NCBI GenBank assembly: GCA_964561545.1
Contig: CAZLQF010000032.1
Coordinates: forward strand, 1-28,092
Direction of reading: 5' to 3'
Source of the DNA: CAZLQF01 sp964561545
GTDB lineage: Bacteria > Bacteroidota > Bacteroidia > CAILMK01 > CAYYUA01
DNA: 28,092 bases
The position numbers were made by a program, and so were the translations under genes. The notes under the pieces are model-generated. The model had not been told where the DNA came from, did no database searches, and saw only the letters and a program-made list of their open reading frames with translations. Positions within the stretch are counted from its first letter, which is position 1; each line of letters opens with the position of its first letter. Shown here one piece after another: positions 1 through 8,336 of the stretch.

Positions 1-517
1 CTCATTTATAGGTATCACTTTGTACAACCCATCCATAACCGTTTCGTGGATAGGTATCATGGCTATGGTTCATATAACTAAACAACCAAAATTACTTATT
101 AAGCAATGGAAAATCAATGCTAAATCCAGGATCCCCTCATGTTCGGCCAATGTTGGCTGCCCCTATTTCATCTTAAAAAGAAGGAATTCAACCAAAAACC
201 GCTATCTGTGTACAAATAATTTTAATCAATTACAAACGCTCGGAACTTTCAAGGGCTGACAACGGCTGGGCTTGATCTACCTTTGCATTATTAAATAAAC
301 AAGGCCGGGGTGCATCAAGGTAGGTTCTACCAGCATGGCGGGTTCTTGCAATGGATAGGTCCATAACGGAAAACCTTGTAAAGCTTTCCGAAGCCCATTG
401 CCTCCTACTCCTGCAACTTCAAAAATGCCATTGCTTAAATGCACCAACCCATCGGAGGCCGTCAAAAAATTGAGTTCTTATTGAGGTGCCTTCACCACCT
501 AAATTCGGACGGCTTTT
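1..517. other. Intergenic or degenerate stretch, no supported gene
   Basis: I see no convincing gene here. A minus-strand frame at 277-480 is open for about 66 codons but has only a TTG start, and its translation resembles no family I know. The plus-strand frame at 20-259 has no coding character. The 10-mer ATAGGTATCA occurs twice as a direct repeat (8-17 and 50-59). A weak hairpin (AGGTG/CACCT, 484-500) lies just past the end of the crtA-like gene but has no T-tract in either direction. Confidence 0.5.
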
Positions 518-1243
518 TTAAAAGCCATCAACTGGGTTCTTTCCATTCCATTTGCCCCAGGCTTCCAAAACCTTGAACCTGGAAAATAATTCTTCTTGGT
601 ACCAATCCTCAGCACGAGTTTTCCGGATTACTTCCTGGTGGTGCTTTTGAGCATAAGCAAAGTTTTGCATGGCTTGTTCATTGGCCCATATACTGAAAGT
701 TGCTTGTTTTACAAAGGGCGCCTCGCCAAGCCCGATGGAGGCTTCAAGCTCATTTGCTTGCTCCAACGCCCTACTGGTACCTGGTACAAACTGCCAAAAC
801 CGCTTAAGCTTGCTAAGCCTGATTTGTGCTCGCGTGAGTACTGCTACTGGTTGGCCATCACCTGGTGAATTGCCTACGGGTGCAAAAGGGTTGACGCTAT
901 CCCAATAACCATCGGCTTTAATGGGTACCAATGCGATGGTCCAATCCTCAAAAGCATGTTTTCTATAATTCCGGATGAAATTGCTTTGTTCCAGAAATGA
1001 TTGGGCATCGGCTTTGTCATCCCAAACCCCAAGGAAGCCATAGCGGCCAAAATCCGGTTTTAAGCTAAAACCCAATCCCCGGCCGGTTCCCATCATTTTC
1101 CAGAACCTAAGGCCTGGCGGATTTTTGGATTGAAAGCGGCCCATCCCCATCTGTGCGAAGGCCCAGGACTTTTGAATGCGCTTAAAGCCAAAAAGGGTAA
1201 GCGTAACATAAGGGGTGGCATGATGGTCCGGGAAGTCGTTCAT
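518..1243 (-). CDS. CrtA-like spheroidene monooxygenase family protein
   Basis: The product resembles CrtA-type carotenoid oxygenases (spheroidene monooxygenase family), heme enzymes that introduce keto groups into acyclic carotenoids. The family signature is the block with WAFAQMGMGRF, PGLRFWKMMGTGRGLGFSL and PDFGRYGFLGVWDD near the N-terminus. Length is about 241 residues, normal for the family. The frame opens at a TTG at 1273, but the first ATG at 1243 sits just before the conserved VTLTLF strand, so I chose it. The gene stands alone: no phytoene synthase, desaturase or cyclase is nearby, so its pathway cannot be read from context. In Bacteroidota, homologues are annotated as spheroidene monooxygenase largely by similarity, and the true substrate may differ. 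The family call is fairly sure, the reaction is not. Confidence 0.75.
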   Translation of the reverse strand: MNDFPDHHATPYVTLTLFGFKRIQKSWAFAQMGMGRFQSKNPPGLRFWKMMGTGRGLGFSLKPDFGRYGFLGVWDDKADAQSFLEQSNFIRNYRKHAFEDWTIALVPIKADGYWDSVNPFAPVGNSPGDGQPVAVLTRAQIRLSKLKRFWQFVPGTSRALEQANELEASIGLGEAPFVKQATFSIWANEQAMQNFAYAQKHHQEVIRKTRAEDWYQEELFSRFKVLEAWGKWNGKNPVDGF

Positions 1244-1690
1244 AAATTGGAGCCTGTAATTGCTTTTGAACAACCAATAGGAGAGGACTTAAGTTCTTGT
1301 TGTAAATAAAAAAAGCTGCAAATAGGAACAACTCCTGATTAGGTCTTACCCCCATCTTTTCTTCCATTCAAAATTTGATAAGCTTGATGTTGGATCCTAA
1401 CATAACGGCAACCCTAAGAACGAGGAAAGTAGGAGAATTGATCAAGAATCCCTAAAACGCTTATCGTTCAAACCCACGTAAAGGCAATAATGTTGGATGC
1501 TTTGCGATGGGCAAATCATATTGGGGAGGCAATTGTACTTCTACTTAAAAATATGGGAATCATGTTGTTTACGGCCATTTTTTAGGTAAGCCATGGCCCG
1601 GCAATCAATTAGTTGTTAAGGGATGCGTAATTGTTAGATTGTCGAACAGGAAGGCTGATTAAAACAAGAGGATTTACCAGGCAAAACCCT
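1244..1690. other. Intergenic region without a recognisable gene
   Basis: About 450 bases separate the crtA-like gene from the end of porQ. Only short open frames are present, for example a 31-codon plus-strand frame at 1490-1585 with a hydrophobic translation and no clear ribosome binding site. I see no strong terminator, tRNA or repeat. The crtA-like promoter presumably lies in the 1244-1400 part. Confidence 0.4.
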
Positions 1691-2737
1691 TTATTCAACA
1701 AAGAACTCTGAAAGATTGGTGGTAACGGTGAAATGGTTAGAAGCGCCGGCCATATGGTAGGCAGCGCGCCCATAACTTAAGTGGAACTTACTGATCTTAA
1801 TGCCGCCTCCAAATGTAAATCCCACCATTCCTTTCTTGTTTTCTAAAGTTAGTTCCTTCCGCCTTTGGTGATTGTACCCTAATCTCAAATGAAAATTAGG
1901 TGAAAAGACCAATTCCCCGCCAATGATAAAATGGCGAAATATCTTCTCACTTAAGGGGGGATCCGTTTCTTGCGCTTGTCCTGTTTCCAAATTGGTTAGG
2001 CCATTGCTGGTGGTTTTTGCTGATGTAATGTCCGGCTTGTTGAGGTGATGGGCAATCAAGGTAAGCCGCAATGGCATGTGCTCAAATTTCTTGGAAAAGC
2101 CCAATTCAATGTTCAATGGTAGTGGTTCGCTGTTGTTGTCTGTATAGGGTTTGATTTGAAAGCCGGCATTTTTAAAAACCAAAGCGGTGTTGATCAATCG
2201 ATCTTCATTGTGGTAGGAAATGCCCACATCCAAGGCTGTTCCATAAGATGTATAGCTTTCAAAGGAAGAATAAATCAAATTAAAGGTGGCCCCGATGGAA
2301 AAATCGCCAAGAGGGCGGGCGCCTCCTATTTTAAGGTTGTATTCGCCTGCATTGAAAGATCCTGTAATGTTGCCAAACCGGTCGGCCCTGGTAAAGTCTC
2401 CATAATTGACATATTGGATCCCGGCCTGAAAGGTGCCTACACCCTTAAAATGTTTGCCGTATGTGGCATAGCCGTACATGATGTCCTTCAGATAATCCAC
2501 TACAGAAAATGACAAATGCTGATCCATGCTTTTGTTGAGGAGGGATGGATTTTGGGCAGCCAGTGTTATATCATCATCCCTGATGGTATTGTAGCTGCCT
2601 CCCAATGCGGCTACCCTTGCGGATTGCGGTAGCTCCATGAATTGGTAAACTTGTGTTCCCCCCAATTGGGCTTTGGATAATTGAGGCGTTAAAATGCCAC
2701 TAATGACAAGAATAAGAAGGAGCCAAGGTTGCTTCAT
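1691..2737 (-). CDS. porQ: Type IX secretion system protein PorQ
   Basis: PorQ is an outer-membrane beta-barrel of the PorV/FadL-like group. In the T9SS attachment complex it works with PorU, PorV and PorZ, which cleave the C-terminal signal of cargo and link it to the cell surface. The protein has a signal peptide (residues 1-23, ending SKA), then the family hallmark: a double Gly, YQFMELPQSARVAALGG (about 31-47), a DDD triplet at 54-56 and an NPSLL turn. Many alternating amphipathic strands follow. Length of 348 residues fits the family. A TTG one codon upstream is possible, but the ATG at 2737 is the natural start. The upstream neighbour on the same strand is a T9SS type B cargo protein, 256 bp away, so the two are probably separate transcripts. 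Confidence 0.9.
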   Translation of the reverse strand: MKQPWLLLILVISGILTPQLSKAQLGGTQVYQFMELPQSARVAALGGSYNTIRDDDITLAAQNPSLLNKSMDQHLSFSVVDYLKDIMYGYATYGKHFKGVGTFQAGIQYVNYGDFTRADRFGNITGSFNAGEYNLKIGGARPLGDFSIGATFNLIYSSFESYTSYGTALDVGISYHNEDRLINTALVFKNAGFQIKPYTDNNSEPLPLNIELGFSKKFEHMPLRLTLIAHHLNKPDITSAKTTSNGLTNLETGQAQETDPPLSEKIFRHFIIGGELVFSPNFHLRLGYNHQRRKELTLENKKGMVGFTFGGGIKISKFHLSYGRAAYHMAGASNHFTVTTNLSEFFVE

Positions 2738-2926
2738 CAAGCTAAGTTTTACCCATCCTTAACGTAATCAGATCTGAAAACGTGCATTGCTTCAAAAATA
2801 ATGATTTGAAAGGGATGAAGCCATAAGATTGGATGAACAATAAATAAGACCAAAGTCAGCAAGCAATCTCCCGGTTGACGAATAACCCATCACGAAGGTC
2901 GCTGAAATAAGTAGTTCTTTGCGGTC

Positions 2927-2934
2927 CAAAATTA
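2927..2934 (-). promoter_or_regulatory. Possible Bacteroidota -7 element upstream of porQ
   Basis: On the minus strand the octamer reads TAATTTTG, matching the Bacteroidota -7 consensus TAnnTTTG. It lies in the 256-bp gap upstream of porQ, about 190 bp before its ATG. No TTTG-type -33 box is visible at the right distance, so this is only a consensus match. Confidence 0.22.
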
Positions 2935-2993
2935 TTTGTTCGTGGGCTTTTATACTTAGCAAGGGGAGCTATGCCCTGCTCGCAACATCCTTA

Positions 2994-5297
2994 TCACCGA
3001 ATCACGTTTAAAAGGCCCTTCTCAAAAAAGCGGCCGCGGTATTGGCCTTGAATGTCAAAACGGTAAAGGTAAGCCCCTTCACTAACCGTTGACCCATTGA
3101 CTTTTCCATCCCACCGGGGATTTTCGGAGGTTTCCTTGTAAAGCCTTTGGCCCCAGCGATTGAAAATTTGAAGCGTTACCTCGTCAATGAATTCCCCTTT
3201 TAAGCCGAATTGATCGTTAATGCCATCACCGTTGGGTGAAAAAGCATTGGGGATGTAATATTCCGTTGTGCAATCCAATGTTTGGAGGGTAAAGGTTTTG
3301 GATCGGTTAAAGCATTTATTGCTGATTTCAACTTCGTATTGCCCGGCTTGGCCCACTGTTATGGTTTGTGTCTCATCGCCTGTACTCCATAAATAGTTGA
3401 ATCCGGGGTTTTGAGCATTGAAGGTGATGGTTTGAAATGCGCAAATGGTCGTATCCAATGGCGCAAGGTTTGTTGGTTGTTGAAGAACTTGAACGGTCGC
3501 AGAATCCTGAGCTGTGCATCCAAATTTGTTAGTAATGGTTGCCGTATAGGTGGTTGTTTGTCCAGGAGTAACTTGAGGATCTTCTTTGTCAGGCAAAGCA
3601 GGTTGCCATTCATATTTGCTACCTCCAGTTGCTTGAAGCTGAACTGGGTCACCTTCACAAATGGTAGTATCAGGCTTAACGGATCCAGTGGGGATGGGAT
3701 TGACTTGGATAACCTGCTTTGCAGTATCCTTACCAAAGCTATTGGATACCACCTGTATTACGGTTTTCAGGCCGGTATCCTGCAAGCAAAACTCCGGCTC
3801 TTGTTGGTTGGCTACCATTGACTCTTCCTCCATGACCCTCCAAGTCCAGGTTTGTGCAAATTGACTGGTGTCTTCGGGTTGAATACAATCCTGGATACAG
3901 ATGGCTGTATCCTCGATGGCAAATCCTGCCTTTGGTGGTACTTTGGGGCAAATATTGGTCTTGGTTAAGCTGGTGTCCTGAATGGGCAAGGAAAATGTAG
4001 AATCCCATTCGGGATCCAAACTTCCGTTCCAAATTGGGTTAAAATTTGTTTCAATAACATTTAAAGTATTCGTTATCAATTGCAACGAGGTGTCCTTGCA
4101 TCCTACCTTACCGTCCAGCGGGCTTTTGAGAAGGTATTGGTCAGGCGAAGAAGGCTGCCCGGTTTTGCCAGCGGCGTAAAAATGGTCTTGAGTAAAAGAT
4201 ACCGTGTTGGTTTCGGTTTTGGGGCCATTGTAGTATTGCCGGGCCCATTGAAAGTTTAAGTTGGTGTCTACTTGGAGGTGGTTGTTGCCGCTCAACAATA
4301 ATCGGTCACCGGGCGTCCGGTGAATGCCTGTGTTGCTTTGGTCAGCAGAATGCTTGTAAACCTTAAGCGATTGGCCCCCTGCCTTGTTACTCAAATAAGT
4401 AGGGATGGGCATTACAAATTGATGAGTGCCGTTATTGTCTTGATGCGTTCCACTCACATAAAGCTGGTGGCCAATTTCAGCAATGCCTTTGGGTATTTGC
4501 TGGCCTTTTAATTCATAACCCTTAGATTCTACCTGCCTATTAGCTGTTTCGCTGTAGGTGAACATATTGCTTCCGGTATCAGAAGCAGTAGTGCCATAGA
4601 CAGTTGCAACGCCAGAAGATTCCAAAAATAAACCTTGTAGGGAATCTGCAGGATCGCTTAAAAACAAGGTATTGACATAAGGCTTGGCATTGGTATACTG
4701 AAGATTTCCTTTTAAATCGGTTAAGAACATATGGATGTCCCTTCTTTTGTTATATTGCGAACTGTTATCGGTTATAGAATGCTGCCCTACCAGGTACCAA
4801 CCGGCTTCTACGTTTCCAGCAGATGCCATGGCACTTGTGTAATGTTCAAGGAACAAACCTTCCTCATTCTGCATGAAAGCATTATTTTGGAAATTGTAAT
4901 TCCGCTTCCATACCTGGTTCCCTTGTGGATCAAGTTTGAACAGTAGTTGGTCGGTAGAACCATTTGAAAATTTTAAAGTTCCTGTAAAAACATAGCCTCC
5001 ATCAGGAGCCAATGCCAGGTCATTGATTCTTTGAACACTGATCAATTTACTCCATAGCTGATTGCCTTGCTGGTCGAACTTCGTGACCAAGGAACCCGCT
5101 TCAAAGTTGGTTAAAACAACCAAACCGTCATCTTTGGTGGTCACGTGCTGATTGTTAAGAAGGGAGGTCGTCAAGGTGGTATCAGTATCGTACGTTTTTT
5201 GAAAACCTTGCCCTTGTACCTGGGTGTAGCAGAAAACAACCATTAACCAAAGGATGATAGGCACCCTGATGGGAGATATGAAGGACCGGTTAATCAT
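2994..5297 (-). CDS. Large secreted protein with gliding-motility-type (T9SS type B) C-terminal domain
   Basis: A 767-residue exported protein. It starts at an ATG with a hydrophobic signal sequence (residues about 12-29). Residues about 30-400 contain recurring beta-hairpin motifs of the form D-x-x-GN-x-x-W (for example FDQQGNQLWSK and LDPQGNQVWKR), which suggests a beta-propeller-like fold. Residues about 445-670 contain PKD/Ig-like modules with DTTICEGDPVQLQATGG and DTTICAFQTITFNA motifs. The last 90 residues, beginning YYIPNAFSPNGDGINDQF, are the classic CHU_C/gliding-motility C-terminal domain, including IFNRWGQ and WDGK. That domain directs type IX secretion and is recognised as type B cargo. 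No catalytic domain is visible, so adhesin or surface-structure roles are guesses. porQ lies immediately downstream on the same strand. Confidence 0.88.
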   Translation of the reverse strand: MINRSFISPIRVPIILWLMVVFCYTQVQGQGFQKTYDTDTTLTTSLLNNQHVTTKDDGLVVLTNFEAGSLVTKFDQQGNQLWSKLISVQRINDLALAPDGGYVFTGTLKFSNGSTDQLLFKLDPQGNQVWKRNYNFQNNAFMQNEEGLFLEHYTSAMASAGNVEAGWYLVGQHSITDNSSQYNKRRDIHMFLTDLKGNLQYTNAKPYVNTLFLSDPADSLQGLFLESSGVATVYGTTASDTGSNMFTYSETANRQVESKGYELKGQQIPKGIAEIGHQLYVSGTHQDNNGTHQFVMPIPTYLSNKAGGQSLKVYKHSADQSNTGIHRTPGDRLLLSGNNHLQVDTNLNFQWARQYYNGPKTETNTVSFTQDHFYAAGKTGQPSSPDQYLLKSPLDGKVGCKDTSLQLITNTLNVIETNFNPIWNGSLDPEWDSTFSLPIQDTSLTKTNICPKVPPKAGFAIEDTAICIQDCIQPEDTSQFAQTWTWRVMEEESMVANQQEPEFCLQDTGLKTVIQVVSNSFGKDTAKQVIQVNPIPTGSVKPDTTICEGDPVQLQATGGSKYEWQPALPDKEDPQVTPGQTTTYTATITNKFGCTAQDSATVQVLQQPTNLAPLDTTICAFQTITFNAQNPGFNYLWSTGDETQTITVGQAGQYEVEISNKCFNRSKTFTLQTLDCTTEYYIPNAFSPNGDGINDQFGLKGEFIDEVTLQIFNRWGQRLYKETSENPRWDGKVNGSTVSEGAYLYRFDIQGQYRGRFFEKGLLNVIR

Positions 5298-5480
5298 AAT
5301 ATTATCAACAATTTAAAAAGTAGACGTCATAAAAATAACTTAGGTTGCTTTCATCAAAAATTACAAAGCCTAAATCCAGCTTTATGGTAATTCAATTGTT
5401 GATTTGTTGATAAACAAATTAACGGATTTAATTTTTTGGAAAAATGGAGTGTAATGGCCGAGGGGTTTGGATAGGGTCGA

Positions 5481-5512
5481 ACCTGAGCTCTTTCAGGTTT
5501 TTTACCTGAAAG
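5481..5512. repeat. Three-part self-complementary element with two alternative hairpins
   Basis: The middle segment (around 5490-5498, CTTTCAGGT) can pair with ACCTGAAAG at 5504-5512 to give a 9-bp stem with a 5-base loop, or its TCAGGT part can pair with ACCTGA at 5481-5486. No T-tract follows either form. It lies between the lon terminator and the T9SS cargo gene, about 190 bp upstream of that gene's ATG. Confidence 0.5.
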
Positions 5513-5540
5513 TAACCGTCAAAAGGGATTCCTATCTCGC

Positions 5541-5583
5541 AAAAAAAGCCGGAACAGAACCTGTAGCTCCATCCCGGCTTTTG
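5541..5583 (-). terminator. Rho-independent terminator of lon
   Basis: A 9-bp stem (AAAAGCCGG at 5544-5552 with CCGGCTTTT at 5574-5582) and a run of seven T on the minus strand (5541-5547) lie 22 bp past the lon stop codon, in the right orientation to end lon transcription. Confidence 0.85.
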
Positions 5584-5604
5584 CCCGGCCGAATTTGATT
5601 TATT

Positions 5605-8148
5605 TTATGAAGGAGGATTGATCGATTGTTGAGCCCTGCTGTTGCCATCAGCAGTTAAAGTAAATTCGGGCCTGTTCACTTTTACTGCTTGCTTAATGGG
5701 CTTTTTCTCCAGGGCCAGATCAATTACCTCTTCCATGCGGTTCACGTAATGGAATTGCAAGCCTTTGATGTAATCTTCCTTAATTTGCTTGACGTCCTTT
5801 TCGTTGGTCTTGCAAAGGATAATCGTGTTAATACCCAATCGCTTAGCAGCCAGGATTTTTTCCTTGATGCCACCAACGGGTAAAACAGCACCTCTTAATG
5901 TTAGCTCTCCGGTCATGCCTAATTTTGACTTTACTTTACGTTGGGTATAGGCGGAGGCCAATGCTGTTAGCATGGTAATTCCTGCAGAGGGTCCTTCCTT
6001 GGGTACCGAGCCTTCCGGTACGTGGATGTGAAGGTCCCAACTGTCGAATGCTTTGGGATCGATGCCAAAGGATTTGTAATTAGCCTTCAGATAAGAATAG
6101 CTGATGTGGGCCGATTCTTTCATGACTTCCCCTAATTTACCGGTTAGGTGCATTTTACCTTTACCGGGGCTTAAGCTCACTTCTATGTTCAATACGTCAC
6201 CACCGGATGGTGTCCAGGCCAGGCCTGTGGAAATACCCGGTAACTTATCGCTGGTATATACATCCCGCATGAAGGACTTCGGCCCTAAGATCTTATCAAG
6301 GTCTTCCTTTTTCACATAATTGGAAACCTTTTCATTGAAAACGATTGATTTGGCTTTCGATCTTGCCAATGAGCTGATCTGTTTTTCAAGGCTTCTTACT
6401 CCCGATTCCTGGGTATAGCCTTCGATCAATTCTTTGAGCACGGGTTGGTTAAGTTTAAATTGATCGCCTTTAAGCCCGTGAGATTCCCTTTGCCTTGGTA
6501 TCAAATGGCGTTTGGCAATTTCTGTTTTTTCTTCAAGTAGGTAACCATTGAGTTCAATTACTTCCAAGCGGTCCCTTAAAGCAGGATGAACCGAATCCAG
6601 GTTGTTAGCAGTGGTAATGAACATCACATTGGAAAGGTCATATTCCAATTCAAGGTAATTGTCATAAAAATTGGCGTTTTGCTCAGGGTCCAGTACTTCT
6701 AATAAAGCAGAGGCAGGATCACCCCTGAAATCCGCACCCACCTTATCTATTTCGTCCAATACAATAACCGGGTTGGAGGATTTGGCTTTTTTGATGGATT
6801 GGATGATGCGACCGGGCATTGCCCCAATGTAGGTTTTTCGGTGCCCTCGTATTTCTGCCTCATCGTGGAGGCCTCCTAAGGACATGCGGGAATATTCACG
6901 CCCTAAAGATCTGGCAATGGATCGGCCCAAGGAGGTTTTACCAACTCCTGGCGGACCGTATAGGCAAAGGATCGGGCTTTTCATATTGCCCTTAAGCTTA
7001 AGCACTGCTAAGTACTCTAAGATTCTTTCCTTAACACGTTCCAATCCATAATGGTCTTCATTAAGCACTTTTCTGGCATTTTCAAGATCGAGTTGATCTT
7101 CAGTGTATTCATTCCATGGGAGGTCCAATAAGGTTTCCAAATAATTAAAAATAACCGAGTATTCAGCAGCAGCTGGGTTCATCCGCTGCAACTTCTTTAG
7201 TTCCTTGTTAAACTGCTCTTCTTCTTTTTCACCCCAGTTTTTTTCCTTGGCCCTTTCTTTCAGGTCTTCAATTTCCTTATCAGGCGTATCCTGACCCAAC
7301 TCTTCCTGGATGGTCTTCAGTTGTTGCTGCAGGAAATAATCCTTTTGCTGTTTGTCAATATCGCTTTTAACCTTGGATTGGATTTGGTTTTTAAGCTCGA
7401 GCATCTTTTGTTCTTCATTCAAATGCTCAAGTACTTTATTGCCTTTGGCCTTGAGGTCTTTCATCTCAAGGATTTCCTGCTTATTACTAACCTCTACATT
7501 CAGGTTGGATGAAATAAAGTTGACCAGGAAGGTGAGGCTTTCGATGTTTTTGATGGCTGTTGTGGCTTCTGATGGTATGTTGGGGGACATGTTGACGATG
7601 GTGGTAGCCATATCCTTCATGGTGGACATCATGGCACGCTGTTCATCATCAATTTCTATGGGCTTTTCATCAAAAGGTTGGATAGAAGCCTTAAAATAAG
7701 GGTCTGTATTTGTGATTTCCTGTATGCTGAACCGTTTTTTACCCTGGATGATGACGGTAACATTGCCATCCGGCATTTTTAGGTGCTTGAGGATTTTGGC
7801 CAGGGTCCCGGTTTGGTATAAGTCTTCTTCATCAGGATCCTCTACATCAGTAGATTTTTGAGCAGTGACCCCTATAACGGAATCCTCTTGCCTTGCATCG
7901 TTGATGAGTTGAATCGATTTGTCGCGGCCAACGGTAATGGGAATAACTACGCCAGGATAAAGTACCGTGTTGCGCAAAGGTAAAATGGGCACCTGATCTG
8001 GTACATCTTCATTGTTCATTTCTTCCTCTTCTTCTGGCGACAATAAAGATATGAATTCCGGGTTGTCTTCGCTCATTTGCTCTTCTCCCTTAAATATGTC
8101 TTCAAAAAGGTCTTGGTAATTATTATTGTTGTTACTATCAGCGCTCAT
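5605..8148 (-). CDS. lon: ATP-dependent Lon protease (endopeptidase La)
   Basis: Lon is a cytosolic homohexameric AAA+ serine protease that degrades misfolded and selected regulatory proteins. The order of parts is complete: N-terminal LON substrate-binding domain (about 50-250, starting VPILPLRNTVLYPG), coiled-coil linker (about 245-330), AAA+ module with Walker A GPPGVGKT at 398-405 and Walker B VIVLDEID at 461-468, and the proteolytic domain with catalytic Ser721 in EGPSAG and Lys762 in GGIKEK. Length of 847 residues is slightly long because of an acidic, Asn-rich N-terminal extension (five Asn at 6-10, then Glu-rich to residue 48) and a C-terminal tail. The start is the ATG at 8148. It is followed by its own terminator, and clpB lies upstream on the same strand, separated by another terminator. 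Confidence 0.97.
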   Translation of the reverse strand: MSADSNNNNNYQDLFEDIFKGEEQMSEDNPEFISLLSPEEEEEMNNEDVPDQVPILPLRNTVLYPGVVIPITVGRDKSIQLINDARQEDSVIGVTAQKSTDVEDPDEEDLYQTGTLAKILKHLKMPDGNVTVIIQGKKRFSIQEITNTDPYFKASIQPFDEKPIEIDDEQRAMMSTMKDMATTIVNMSPNIPSEATTAIKNIESLTFLVNFISSNLNVEVSNKQEILEMKDLKAKGNKVLEHLNEEQKMLELKNQIQSKVKSDIDKQQKDYFLQQQLKTIQEELGQDTPDKEIEDLKERAKEKNWGEKEEEQFNKELKKLQRMNPAAAEYSVIFNYLETLLDLPWNEYTEDQLDLENARKVLNEDHYGLERVKERILEYLAVLKLKGNMKSPILCLYGPPGVGKTSLGRSIARSLGREYSRMSLGGLHDEAEIRGHRKTYIGAMPGRIIQSIKKAKSSNPVIVLDEIDKVGADFRGDPASALLEVLDPEQNANFYDNYLELEYDLSNVMFITTANNLDSVHPALRDRLEVIELNGYLLEEKTEIAKRHLIPRQRESHGLKGDQFKLNQPVLKELIEGYTQESGVRSLEKQISSLARSKAKSIVFNEKVSNYVKKEDLDKILGPKSFMRDVYTSDKLPGISTGLAWTPSGGDVLNIEVSLSPGKGKMHLTGKLGEVMKESAHISYSYLKANYKSFGIDPKAFDSWDLHIHVPEGSVPKEGPSAGITMLTALASAYTQRKVKSKLGMTGELTLRGAVLPVGGIKEKILAAKRLGINTIILCKTNEKDVKQIKEDYIKGLQFHYVNRMEEVIDLALEKKPIKQAVKVNRPEFTLTADGNSRAQQSINPPS

Positions 8149-8289
8149 AGGTTTTTTTCATTTAATTTTTTAGTGTGCCAAAAATTGTTCCAATGATAAG
8201 GATTGAACCACTGGAAGTAAATAATATTTTAAGCGGCCTCAGAAAAACTTCTCTAAATGGCTTATAATCAGGGATTGCTTAAAAATTAT

Positions 8290-8327
8290 AAACACCTGAC
8301 AAGAAGAACGTCCTGTCAGGTGTTTTT
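8290..8327. terminator. Terminator between clpB and lon
   Basis: A 12-bp perfect stem (AAACACCTGACA at 8290-8301 with TGTCAGGTGTTT at 8314-8325) with a 12-base loop lies 10 bp beyond the clpB stop. The minus-strand 3' side continues TTTATAATTTTTAA, and the plus-strand side ends in five T. It ends clpB transcription, so lon is probably transcribed from its own promoter in 8149-8289. Confidence 0.8.
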
Positions 8328-8336
8328 AGGTGGTTA

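Noticed and set aside
277..480. Minus-strand open frame of about 66 codons downstream of the crtA-like gene
   Set aside because: It has only a TTG start, no ribosome binding site, and no resemblance to a known family.
5396..5411. Tandem TTGTTGAT repeat upstream of the T9SS cargo gene
   Set aside because: Only two copies in an A+T-rich region; could be chance.
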